Source of the DNA: Amblyornis subalaris
Taxonomy: Eukaryota; Chordata; Aves; Passeriformes; Ptilonorhynchidae
Reading direction: 5' to 3'
NCBI GenBank assembly: GCA_018881555.1
Contig: JACAXG010000092.1
Coordinates: 1,469,981 to 1,533,980, forward strand
DNA: 64,000 nt
Shown here: in pieces, positions 49,611 through 61,133 of the stretch
Position numbering within the stretch: the first letter of the stretch is position 1
How the letters are laid out: the number at the start of each line of letters is the position of its first letter
Notes under the pieces: model-generated
What the model was told of the DNA's origin: nothing
The model's database searches: none
What the model saw: only the letters and a program-made list of their open reading frames with translations
Translations under genes and position numbers: made by a program

Positions 49611-50774
49611 AATCCCCTAGCTTTTCATTTATGGCATAGGGTAGAAATATGACAGTCTCTGCTCAAATGAAAGACCTCCCATGTTTTTTCCACCCTTCCA
49701 GAGGTGTTTACTTTAAAGTCATAATTTTTCCTCTCTTCCTGCCTCCATTCTATACTCCCTGCATCAGTGAGAAGGAGCAAGCCCACAGAATTGATTAGTC
49801 TGCCACATGTTCATGGGGTAGCTCCAGGTGACATTATACACACTGTAGGAATACAGATATCTTAAGGCAGTTCTGCACCAGTTCTGTCACAATAAGATAA
49901 ATGTAANAGTACTGCCCCTAGGGCTTGTACGTATTTCATGGTACCTGAATGATTAATATCAGTTGATTAGCTACCACAAAGCATTCTAAGTAAAATGTGA
50001 GAGAAGAAGTAGACTAAGCTTGTACCTTACTTAGGATCATCTCAGCATCTCTTTAAAATTAGATTCATTTATTATCTTCTAAGGTAGTTTCTGCAACTAT
50101 CCATTCATAGAATCTCTACTATCCATTGTCTGCCAAAAATATATTTCACATAGTTTGCCAACATCAGAATATTAGTATATATGAGTGGGAAGATTACAGT
50201 TTCCTTAGTATTATTACAAAATTCATATTTTAGATTAAAAATCAAATATTCACTGACTTAATCTCCCCGGTACTGTCAGGTAGTTCTCAATTACCTGGAA
50301 GCACTTTTCAATACATCTTTATATTCTGTCAACCTGTAGAAGTATGAATTGTGAAGTCAGGACAAAATATCACTTATTCTTCCTCTCTCTGGGATATACT
50401 TCTCCACTTACCATCTCTCCAATGTATGTTCCAAAACTTTACATGAAGGAGATTCTTTGAAATGACCGTCCATGTGCAAAATTGCCTGTACAGCGGGTGT
50501 TGGATGCACAGCATCTACTAAAGTGATGGAAATTACATGATGCCCGAACAGGGGCAAAAGTCTTCTCAGCAGCCATTTTCTAGGGGAAAGACCAACCATG
50601 GCCAAAGGTGCTGCTTCAGGAAGGTTACCTGTTACCTTGGCTTCTGGATAAGCAGCATTGGAGGGCTATCCAAACTGGTAAAATAAGGCACATTATCCAT
50701 AAAAATTGCCAACAATCGACAAAATTTGTGGCCAGTTAGAGTGCTTCTCTCTGCTGGAGATTTTTGTCTTGCCT
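49611..50774. other. Intergenic, mostly unrecognised
   Basis: Apart from an unassigned minus-strand open frame around 50408-50665 (listed separately) nothing is recognised here. Confidence 0.5.
50408..50665 (-). pseudogene. Unassigned open reading frame fragment, possible gene or retrocopy relic
   Basis: The minus strand is open from about 50665 (after a TAG) through an ATG at 50603-50605 to a stop at 50408, about 85 codons. It reads as a protein-like mixture, including PEAAPLAMVGLSPRKWLL and HHVISITLVDAVHPTPAVQA. That is less biased than the noise frames nearby. A donor-like GTAAGT directly follows the last codons (AGAGATG|GTAAGT). I do not recognise the family. It could be an exon relic, a transposon-derived piece or chance. 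Confidence 0.25.
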
Positions 50775-51136
50775 AGTTTGAAGAAAAGGAGGCTGGAGGC
50801 TGACCTCAATGCTCTCTACGTCTTCCTGAGGAGCAAAGTAGAGAAGAAGGGAGGTGCTGATCTCTTCTACCTGATCCAGTGATAGGGCGTGCAGGGTAAA
50901 AAAGCTGCATCAGGGGAGCTTTACACCAAAAAGCATTTCTTTACCATGAGAGTGGTCAAACACACAGTTTCTACAGAGGTGGTTGATGCCCCAAGCCTGT
51001 CAGTGTTTAAAGAGGCCTTTGAGCACTGCCCTTAACAACATGCTTTGCTTGTGGCCAGCCCCGAAGTGGTCAGCCAGTTTGCCTAGATGATCATTGTAGG
51101 TTCCTTCCAATTGGAATAATCTGTTCTATTTCAGTA
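50775..51136 (+). mobile_element. CR1 LINE 3' end
   Basis: Diverged CR1 in + orientation: GAAAAGGAGGCTGGAGGCTG, then ACCTCAATGCTCTCTACG and GGGAGGTGCTGATCTCTTCT. The end reads GTGGTCAGCCAGTTTGCC, GATGATCATTGTAGGTTCC and TTCCAATTGGAATAATCTG. It is the 5'-truncated terminal part of a separate copy from the one starting about 165 bp downstream. Confidence 0.8.
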
Positions 51137-51535
51137 TTCCAGTTTTCACATTCCATGTTTCCTTTCATGTTCCCTTTTATTATTAAAATCTAGAAAGGTT
51201 CTAAAAATAAGTCTTTACGCTATATAAAGTCAGGTTATTACCAATTCCTTCATGTCTGTGAAATATCTTTGGGTTATTTGTCNTATTATGGGAATCCCCT
51301 TCCTCAAAGGGCAAAGCCAAGGCTAGAGGGACGGGTTGCTAGCAAGAGCTCTCAGCCTGTTGCTCTGAGTCATGCTGNGTACACTACAGCACACTTGAAA
51401 TCTTACATAGACAGGCTAGGGGCTCCTGAGGTAATAGGAACCAACAGGGAAANACCAGTAAAATACCTCAAAGGAATTAAGGTGCATTCCTCTAGGAATG
51501 TGACTGGTCACCTTTAGAAGGTGACTGCTGAAGTG

Positions 51536-51541
51536 CCTCTA
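51536..51541. repeat. Left target-site duplication CCTCTA
   Basis: Matches 52133-52138 exactly. Part of CR1 before the LTR inserted. Confidence 0.85.
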
Positions 51542-52132
51542 TGTTGAAATTACTGTTTCTGTTTCTTCTTTTGTTATATTGGGAGTTCTTTGCTCAGAGT
51601 TTGGAATGAAANGCAGGAGGTGTTGAGATGTCTTTCTAATCAGGTTGTTTATTAAGTTCTTATCTATAGCACACTAGCACAGAGCGTTCTCTAAGTTAGG
51701 ANGGTGGAAAATGGCCTTGAACTGTGAGTTCTAAGGTTATTTAAAGCTTAATTTACCCANTTATAGATTGCCAACTAACATGTTTTTACTTATAATCCAG
51801 TGACTGCCTATTTAGCATCCGCAATGCGGGCTTTTCTGCACCAATGGCTAAACCACTTGGATTTGTGAAGAAGAAGGNAGAAAGAAGAAGTATAAACTTA
51901 CACTCAAAACCTTCCATCTTGTTACAAACTTATAAACTTAGTTTTCTACATTTCTACATATTTCACTCAGTGATATAACAAGTTGCTTTTTAATTANACA
52001 GTAGTAATTCTAGTGTTATCATTAGATAAGGAGAGTCTTTCCCAAGGCTTCAGATCAAATACTGTGTGCTTTTGAAAATCATCACCTGTTAATACCGAAA
52101 GATTATGATTATTTAATCTCAGGGTCCCGACA
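51542..52132 (-). mobile_element. Solo ERVK-type LTR, antisense, with 6-bp target duplication, nested in CR1
   Basis: A 591-bp element. On its own (minus) strand it starts TGTCGGGACCCTGAG and ends AATTTCAACA, with AATAAACAACCTGATTAG marking the polyadenylation signal. The + strand flanks are CCTCTA at 51536-51541 and CCTCTA at 52133-52138, an exact 6-bp duplication, the size usual for beta-retrovirus-like (ERVK) elements. Removing the LTR and one duplication restores a continuous CR1. There is no internal sequence. Confidence 0.9.
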
Positions 52133-52138
52133 CCTCTA
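52133..52138. repeat. Right target-site duplication CCTCTA
   Basis: Matches 51536-51541 exactly. Confidence 0.85.
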
Positions 52139-53462
52139 CACTTAGCTCATGCAGCATCAGCAACAAACAGGCGTTGGAAGCCACCATGCTGCTAGAAGGC
52201 TATGACCTAGTTACCATAATTGAAATGTGATGAGATGAATACGAAGACTTGAGTGTGGCTGTCAGTGGCTACAGGCTGTTCAGAAGGGTCTGGAAGGAAG
52301 GAAAGGTGGAGGGTGTCTTGGAGTGACAGAGGGGTTGCCCTCTANATCAAGAAATGAAGAGTGCAAAGAGCTGTCTCTCAAGAATAGCCATGAGCAGATT
52401 GAAAACTTANTCATAAGAAGGAGAAACTGAGGCAGAAAAGGGTACCTTGTGGCTANCTAATCAAGGAAAACCGTATTGACAAGGCCTTCTTGCTACAGCT
52501 GCAGGAGCCATCAGATTCTCAGGCTCTTGTCCTGCTGAGGGACTTCAACCGTGCCAACATCTGCTGGGAAAATAGTGCCATAAGCTGTAGGCAACCCAGG
52601 AGATTCCTGAAGTGCATTGAAGGTAACTTCTTATGCCAGGTAGTAGACAACCCTACACCACTGGATGCAATACTGGACCTGATGGCCACCAGTGCGGGTG
52701 AGTTTATCAGTGACATCAAGATTTGAGGCAACTTGAGCTACTGTGATCATGTACCAGTAGAGTTCACAGACCTGTGGGTTATAGGGTGGGCAAAGGGTAA
52801 AGTCAGGANCCTGAATTTTAGGAAAGTAAACTTCCAACTGTTCAAGGAGTCAGTCAGTGGGACTCCCAGGGAAACTGCCCTCAGAGACAAGGGAGAAGAA
52901 CATGAGATGGCAGATATTTAAGGATCCTTTCCATAGAGTGCNAAAGCTCTTGATTCCCAGGTGCAGGAAATTAGAAAAAGAACGCAAGACACCAGCATGA
53001 GTAATGACCTCGTGGACAAATTAAAGGGCAAGAAGTAAAAGCACAGGCAGTGGAAGGAGGAACAGATATGCTGGAAGGATTATAGGGATGATGCCCAGTT
53101 GTGTAAAGATGGGGTCAGGAATCCCAAGGCACAGCTAGAGCTTAGGCAAGGACACAAAGAATAATAATAAAGGATTCTACGGGTATGTCAACCAGAAAAT
53201 GAAGGTCAAAGACAACNGACAGGGAGAAGGCTGAGGTACTCAACAACATTTTTGCCTCAGTCTTCATTGGCAACCTCTCTTCCCACACCTATTGAGGGGA
53301 TGGACCTCAAGGCAGGGCCCAGGAGAGAAAAGGTATTTAAAAGACATAGAGATGTGACACTTAGGGACATGGTTTAGCGGTGGACATGTCAGTGCTGGAT
53401 CAACTGTTGAACATGTTGATCTTAAAGGTGTCTTCCAGCCTAAATAAATCTATGAATCTANG

Positions 53463-55342
53463 AAATTTTCTCATGATTAAGCAAGCTAGGTGGGAAGTAT
53501 ATTTACCTAAGCATAGCATAGAACTTTATAAAGCTTTTAACTTTTCTTGGATAGTAGGAATTCTTTCAAACTGTTCTTCACTTTACATAAAAATGTGTCT
53601 GCTGTATCTATGGATGAAAATTTTACTTTTATTTTTAGATTACAGTAATTATACTATGTATGTAAGGACTGTATGTTAGGACTGTATGTTACAATGGCAT
53701 CTTTGTGCACTTTTCTTAATATTAAAATATTTTAATGATTATTGATATATTAATAAAATATATATNATATAAATAATCTTTATAATGGTTATCTCAATAT
53801 TTATAACATATGTACAACANTTCTGTAATGGTTACTGCATTTAAATAAGATATATGGAAGATGTTTAAGAGATGGAAGAGTAATAAGCACTTTTCTGACT
53901 ATATAATAGGCTGTTACAATGCAGACTGTATAGCACAGCATAGAAATGTTAGTCATTATGTGTAATAAAGGAGAGTCATATAGCATCCGTATAGCTGTTG
54001 AATATTTGTGCTACAAGATAGCTTAGGTTATTAATTTTTAAATAATTTTCTTCATGCATGTTTTATTCATAATAAGAAGAAAATATTTTAACATTTCTTC
54101 CAGTCTCAAATGCAGCTCTAAATTCTTTTCTATGAAGAAGTAATATGCTAGAATATGCATTTAATAAAAAAAAAAAAAAGCAAAGGAGAAAAAAGCAGGC
54201 ATTTAAAAACAAGACCCATGGAGAACAATGAATTAGAAGAAAATAAAAACAACAAAAATTGCAATCTAACAAATTCTTGTTATTAAGTGTGAGCAATCTA
54301 AAAATAAAATGTTGAGGAAAATTTCCCAATTATATAAAGCCTATTAGTTTATAACANATTAGGAGTATATAGATTCCATGTTTCTAAGAATGAAGTCAAA
54401 CTTTTGCAATATTACTTTGTAGAAAATGGTATTACAGTCTCATATAATGCAAGAGTCTCCCTGACAACCTTATCCTTCCTGAATGGATGTGTAGGAACCT
54501 GTTTCCTGTGCCTGTAGAGGCAAAATGGGTGATTGNATAGTGAGTACACAGTTACAAGGTTTTTGTTAAACAGATTTCCACATTGCAGATCCTACATGGG
54601 TTTCTTTCTAAGGTTCCTCTTATAAAGAGGGGAACAGAGGGATTCCCCTAAAAATAAGACACGTCCTTCACTTGGATTGGCCAAAACACATGCCTGATGT
54701 GTACTCAGGGCATAAACTCCCATTAAAAGCTATCCTCCAAAAGAACCCTTTTCTCCAGCAATTGTTTCCAANACTAGATTGTTGATGGAAATACATTTAT
54801 TGCCATTACACACATTCAGTAAATATACAAAAATNACAGATTAAAATGAAATTACTTGAAAATTTAAGCACGATCACCAGAGTGAGAATAAAACAGAGAT
54901 ATTCAGAACTTTCTGAAGTATCTTATTCATTGTTATACCTTCTTCAACAACATATACGTGGAATGGCTTGGCTTCATCACAATTATGATCAAAGTCTATA
55001 TAACTAATAAAAGCACAATCAGTGTAAACTTCTTAAATTTTTTATTTCCCTTCATACCTATTTATACAGTGTTTTGCTTCTCGCTATATTAACCTGTAAG
55101 NACACACAGAAATATAATACAGAATAAGATACAAAACACAGGCTACAGAAATATTGAAGTTCNGTGAGAATTTCTCCTGACACTCAAAGAAGCCAAGCGG
55201 GTGAGACTGGACAGCAGTAGCATGTTTTAGCAACCTACCTCATTATTTATTGCTATAGACACAAAAACACTGCACTAGAAAAGAGTAGACATGAACCTTA
55301 GACCTCCAGTACTTGTAAGCAGACACTTCTAGTGTTTGTACT
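53463..55342. other. Intergenic, AT-rich
   Basis: Nothing recognised beyond short A-runs. Confidence 0.6.
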
Positions 55343-55764
55343 TGTCACAGTTTAGGACTAGCACTTCCCAGCTTAGTGCCCTCTGCAACCAAGACTCTCC
55401 CAAACCAAATACTGCTTGCTCACTTCCCACCCCTTCTCCTCCCCCTTCCTACTCCAGGGACGGAGCTGAGAATCAGAGTCACAAAAATGTGAAAATTATG
55501 GGTTGAGATAAGAACAATTTACTGGAAACTGCAATGAGACAAGNAAAGTAACAGTAACAGCATTAGTGAGGAAAGGTNTAAGACAAAGAAATTAGTTACA
55601 AGGAAAACTGTGACAAAATACTGACTGGCTCTTCCCCACCACACCACATTTTCTCCCACTGCTTGCAAGTGACATGAGATGGTATCCAGTAGTGATAGGG
55701 TCTCATCACATGTCCTTTCCNGCTACTGTGAAAAATTAACCCTGTCCTGGCCGAAACTAGGACG
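55343..55764 (-). mobile_element. Solo LTR, avian ERV type, antisense
   Basis: Read on the minus strand it opens CGTCCTAGTTTCGGCCAGGA, close to the widespread avian LTR start TGTCCTGGTTTC. It continues GGGTTAATTTTTCACAGTAGC and has TTGTTCTTATCTCAACCCAT and TTTTGTGACTCTGATTCTC in R/U5, ending CTAAACTGTGACA. The first T has become C. The polyadenylation hexamer position reads AGTAAA rather than AATAAA. Flanks GTACT (55338-55342) and GGACT (55765-55769) could be a decayed 5-bp duplication. About 420 bp, so probably shortened in U3. Confidence 0.75.
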
Positions 55765-58700
55765 GGACTGCATTTCATTTAATAATGAATTACTTTTGAT
55801 ATGACTTTGGCTTTTTTTTTCATGGTATTTATGAAGGTATTATGGAGCTTTATAGACTGATTGATAATAAAGTGACTAGATATGATGACACTAGTAATGT
55901 TTTCAGTATTTTTTATTCTTTTACTTACTGAAATCCCAGGTAATTTTCTCTTTTCACATATGTATTACAAACAGCATTTCAAGTTTATATTTTCTAGTAT
56001 ACAGTATTAAGTACTTACACTGGCAATCTGAGAACTACTTAATTACTTATTATTTAAATTAAAAATAAATAATCATGAAGAAAACATTGGGAAGATAACT
56101 GTTAAGTGTAGCTGTAGGTAGTATAACGTACAGCTATGTCTCCTGGGAATATTTCACCAGTTAAAGAATCCTAATTACTAAACAAGACAATTGTAGAATG
56201 AACATAAAAGCAGAATGTGGTTCATCTGACAACAACAAATCTTTTAAATTTTCTCATGACAGTGGCTGAAAGGAAGAAGCGTTCTACCTGTAATCTCTCA
56301 GTTTCCTCTCTTCTGTTTGCTCTGACTTCACTCTATCCTCCTTCACTCAGATGAAAAAAAAACCAGAATAATTCTACNTTCAAAGGCTGTGTTTAGTAAT
56401 TGCTGAAAATTAGGTCCTTTGCATCTTGTATTTGCTATTAAAATACTAAATATCATAACATGAGTAATCCCTGCTGAAGTCACGTTTGGAGGCCCAGGGT
56501 CATAAAATGATTCTCATGAACTGGAAGGTACCTGTCTTGTTAAAGCTTCCTTGTAACTGACTTCACATTTCAGAGCAGCTCCAGTACATTTTTTTTCCTG
56601 ACAATAAAGAAGCTATGCCCAGGGCATATGAAATAATTAAACTTAATTTCCTAGAGATGACAAAATTACTCATAGTTCACTTCTTCATTTTTNCAGAGAC
56701 CTTGTCCCTCCTACTCATATTTCCTGTATTTCTTCCAACACCTTTTCTACTCGTTTCTGTCAAAGTAGCCACATTTTCTTTCCTGATCCAGAGACACCAA
56801 GTAACAGGCAAGGCATTGTTCTGGAAGTCACATACAGCTCTCCCTTTTTATTTATCTTCCAATTGTCTAACTTATATGAAGTTAATTCTAAAGCTTTTAC
56901 ATCTTTGAGAAATTTGGTTGTAACTGTTCATGGGTTCAAAACCTATAATGGGAACTGAAAGGCAGAAGGCCAACACTAATCTCTTAACTCTTGTCGCTTT
57001 AGAAAACTATCAAAGCTTTCTGATAATAGAGCTTTCCCACCAAAAGTTAATTCGAAACCATTCTAAACAGAATTTAGAACAAATNATGTAAGTTTAAGTA
57101 TCTCTAAGTTTAAAATGTCCAGTTTTTGGATTCAAGCTGCTCTGCTTATCTTTCAGAGAATATTTCACAAGGAGCTTGCTTCTACCTTATTCTTTTTGAA
57201 AATAACAACTGTGCTTTCCTAAGTAAAATATGAAAAATCCAAAAGCTTTATTAAGAGAGCTGTTGACCTTGTGGCTTGGTTGGTGGGAGGGTTCACTCAA
57301 TTTCAGTAACCCCTGANGACAGAAATTCACTTCCCAAACAAGAATACAACAAGAAATACCCCAAGTTTCTAGAGAACTTTGACATTGTTCATCATANTCC
57401 AGTGTATCTAGCAGTAAGACTCATAGAACTTAATCAGTCCATGGATTTCCATCCATTTTGACTTCTGTTTCTCATCATCAAAATTACTCCTGAAAAAATT
57501 GTTTAATTGAAACAAGATCTGCATGAAATTGTTTCCAGTGTACATTTCCCCATAGGAACAGTTGTGGCAACCTGACTGTACCTCATTTGGAGCATCCTTT
57601 TTATCAAACTTTTCAGAGGGAAACATATAAACAACCCCTGACCAAATCAAAATAGGAAGTAGTCGTGTTACAGCACCTACTAAATATAGAAATAGACTTA
57701 TGTCTCTAAAAATAGTNCTTTGTTTTTCCCATTTATATATCCANAGCAGGAAAATAAATAACTTTTGTGGANCTCATTACTGTCATCAGTACTGATATAT
57801 AACCTCAATTTTGTTTTTCCTAACTAGCCTATATCAGTTATGCCCTATATTGGGCTAAAAATATTACTGTCCCCACAAAACTCTTCTAAATATTCTAGGA
57901 AGAGAACAAGTGATGGAAACCCTACTGTTGTTCACCCCCTTATGACAAATGTCTGGCTACTTGTAATGATTTCCCAAATGCTTTCATTTCCTTCACAAGG
58001 ACAATAAAACAAACTGAAATAAAGACTTTGGCATTCATCTCTGGGAAAAAAAATACATTACTGAAATTAAAAACACTGTTGCTGAAAGGATACTTGTANA
58101 AATTGTTTCAAGTAATGAGCACCATTATAGCAAAGAATTTAATGTCACGGCAGAAATATGAAGTAATCTGAATGTAATGGACCTGGTCTAAACTAGAAAA
58201 CAAATTCAAACCTATCATATTCAAATCCAGGCATAAATGCTTTGCAGAATAAGAAGCACTCTGGGTTCAAATTTAGCTGCAAGACCAATTCTTTAAATAC
58301 AAAATGGTATNATAGTAAGAATATTTTAAAAGGTAAAGGACTATGAAGAAAAAAGTAAGCAGAATGAATTAACATACCAAAATCAAGTCTGGAATATACT
58401 CTAAAGCTTGTGTAGATTAGCTGTGAAATATATGTTTAAAAAATAAAAGTAACCTTATTTCATCAGTCCTCCATAGGTACACATTGTTTCCTTTGTTTTT
58501 TTTTGCTTTGCAGATTAGGTTTATTTTTACTGTGGCATACATAGAATCAAATAACTAAGGACATTCACAGATTATAGCAAGAACTATAAAAAGATGGGGC
58601 AAAAGAAACAAGATATTTAAAAAAGGAAGCAATGTTTCTCACTCCTACAAAGATCCTTGACAGTGGCTATATTGAAGAAATGAATCATGAACTAACATTA

Positions 58701-59779
58701 GTATCCTCAAAGAACATCAAATTAACACTTGAGATTATAAAATTACNCTGACTTCTATATGAATGTTATTTAAAATAAATTTTAAAAGAAAACATTAGGA
58801 ATTTAGCAAAAGACCATGAGCCTAACAATTGAAAATTACAATAATTATTTGGAACTGTTTCGTGCCNGTCATTATTCTTATATTTATAGAAGCTTGCCGA
58901 CATTCTACCTTATATCAGCATTAGTATGTCTTTTCAGACTTTAGAATGTCTGGTAACTTTTCTTGATTCAACCACCCTACCTTTTGGGGTGAAGAAAATG
59001 GAAATTATCATTGCTTTCCAAAACAATTAAGTAATATATTAATATTTTTAAGTTTCCTTTTTTNAGTTTCCAAGACAAAATTGTTTTCAATATGGCAGAA
59101 GGTATGCAGATTAAGGCTCATGATTTGTATTAATCCCTTTTAAGATCCATATGTTTATTTTGGAAATAACCTGAGGACTGACCTGTTCCCAAGCTGGGTA
59201 TTTATAGGAGCCTTTCAGTCTGAGGAAGCAGCATAGATATTGACATAGGGTTGGACAACATTTAGATACAATTGTTGAAATACATCATTTGAAGCCTTCC
59301 AACAAAATTTAGCTGATTTTTNAGCTTCAAGCAGTGACTTATTTTAATTACCTTTCTTGTAATAAAGAAATAGCAATAATGTATCCTAGAACTATAGCAA
59401 GTGCTCAACACTGAGTGAATTTTCTCAGAATACACAAAGTCTTCATAATGNAGAAGTACAAAAAAATACAGTCATTGCATGGCTTGTCTAGGAACTAAGA
59501 CCAGACTTGGTTTGGTTTTGAACAAATCAGGGATGAAATACCTTCTTCTCCTTGCCTAGTAAAACTTGATCATGGTACAGAAAGAAATGTAAGATTTATG
59601 TGATTTGAAATAAAGGATTTTAGTTTGTAACTCACTGCTCACTTTGAGGAGAAGACCTAGATTTTAGTCCCTGATCCCAGTGANTTTTTGCAGTTTTCAA
59701 ATAAAAATTACATGCACTTCCAAACTTCTGTGCAGATACCAAGGAACTGATTCTATGATTCTGTTTTAAGTTTTCAGGA
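55765..59779. other. Intergenic, AT-rich
   Basis: No gene, RNA or transposon recognised. Confidence 0.55.
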
Positions 59780-60560
59780 GGAGGAGCTTTCTTCCTAGTA
59801 TGGACAGTGACCAGCTTCTAGTCTTCATGTTCAAACAGACCCTTGACCAACTACTTTGCAGGGTTCTGAGTTCACCTGTGTCTCCACTTCAGTGGAGCCT
59901 TGAGACTCCTGAGACTGTAGCATTTCCAGGGGTAGCCTATCTCTCTCTCACTCATTCTCATGAATGCTGCACAGCCTGCTCACTTCCTCCTGTAGCTCCT
60001 TCACCTGACAACACAGCTCAGTGACANCAGCACACCTTCTGCAAAAGGAATGATTGTCAGCCCCAGCCTCACGGAGAGGCATCAGGTGCTCTGGGCAACC
60101 TGAGTTCNGGAGAGCTATATCTACCATCAGAAGATCTGGTTGGAGGTCTCTGACACGGCTGGTGCCATGTGACTCCAGCAGCGACAGGGGAATGAACTCT
60201 GCAGCCTGCCAAAACCATAGCTGAGAAAGCATACGCTAATGAGACTGGGGATGAAAAGACCTCTTTGTGCCTTCTTCACAAAATTCTGGGTCTGGTCACT
60301 GCCTCTGTTAGATGCTTCCAGAAGGTCAGAGAGGAGCCCTCCCTGCACATCCTGCCTGTGCAAAGTGTTGCATGAACTCGTGCAAGCTGCCACGTCCTGC
60401 CCTGTGTGCCTGCTCTGTTCACCGCACTGCGGGTCACTCGCACTCCCTATGGGAGAGAGTGGGAGCAGCCACTGTCACTGTTGGCTCTGCTTATGTTAAG
60501 CCACCACCGTAGGGAAAGCTGCTGGCTCCATGTTGGTCTNGGTGCTCTCTTGGATTTTCC
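59780..60560 (-). mobile_element. Probable CR1 5' region with ORF1-like fragment, antisense
   Basis: GC-richer block. The minus strand is open at 59948-60232 and ends SFCRRCAXVTELCCQVKELQ then EEVSRLCSIHENE, a paired-cysteine motif followed by a heptad-like segment (EL..QV.EL..EVSRL), as in avian CR1 ORF1 remnants I have seen. Other frames in the block are shadows. No function is expected. The family call rests on memory of these motifs and could be another retroelement. Confidence 0.45.
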
Positions 60561-60861
60561 CTGTCTCTAGAAATTTACCCTGCTTACTGTAAATTTCACC
60601 TCTACTGCACTGCAGGACGTGCNTGCACTGGAGCTGTTCAGCTCGGCGAGTGACTGTTCATGGCCATATTTAAATGTTAACAGAAGTTTGAAGGTAAATA
60701 ACAATCACAATGTTCTACTTAGTCCACATTTACAACAGAGTCTATATCTGCTGTGTATGCAGTTGATAACATTGGTTAACACCTTTCACCAGAATGCAGA
60801 AGTGACAGAAGCACCTTTGATAGAGCTCTTTGTTTCATGCTTTGCTTTTTCAACATATTCA

Positions 60862-61133
60862 TGCCTGCAGTTGTTTCTCTCACATATTCTCACCCTCTTC
60901 TTCTCTGTCTCCAATTATTCCAGTGCAATAACTTTTTTCCCTTCTTAAATGTGTTATCCCAGAGGTGCTACCACCATAGAAGATGAGGTCTGCCTTGGTC
61001 AGGGGCAGGTCCNTCTTGAAGCCATCTGGCAATGCCTCTACTGGACATAGAGGAAGCTTCTGGCAGCTTCTCAGAGAAGCCACCCCTGTAGTCTCCCCTC
61101 TACCAAAATTTGGCCACACAAACTCAATATACA
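60862..61133 (-). mobile_element. Truncated copy of the 41.7-kb LTR family, antisense
   Basis: On the minus strand it starts TGTATATTGAGTTTGTGTGG and shares, in order with 41702-41985, GGTGGCTTCTCTGAGAAGCT, GCCAGAAGCTTCC, a TTTAAGAAGGGAAAA block and TGAGAATATGTGAGAG. The similarity stops near 60862, so only about the first 270 bp of the LTR remain. The TGT end is at 61131-61133. Confidence 0.75.

Larger units (their letters stand above)
51300..53462 (+). mobile_element. CR1 LINE, internally deleted and interrupted by a later LTR insertion
   Basis: The left part (about 51300-51541) is CR1 5' sequence ending AAGTGCCTCTA. After a 591-bp LTR and a 6-bp duplication the same element resumes at 52139 with ACAAACAGGCGTTGGAAGCC. 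It then encodes endonuclease pieces (LEGYDLVTI-, RLFRR-like) and, at 52490-52726, the endonuclease end (LLRDFNRANICW, LDLMATSAGEFISDIKI), followed by the linker before the reverse transcriptase. Near 53310-53350 it jumps straight to the 3' end (ACTTAGGGACATGGTTTAG ... TGATCTTAAAGGTGTCTTCC). The reverse transcriptase core is missing. Stops and Ns show it is dead. Confidence 0.8.
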
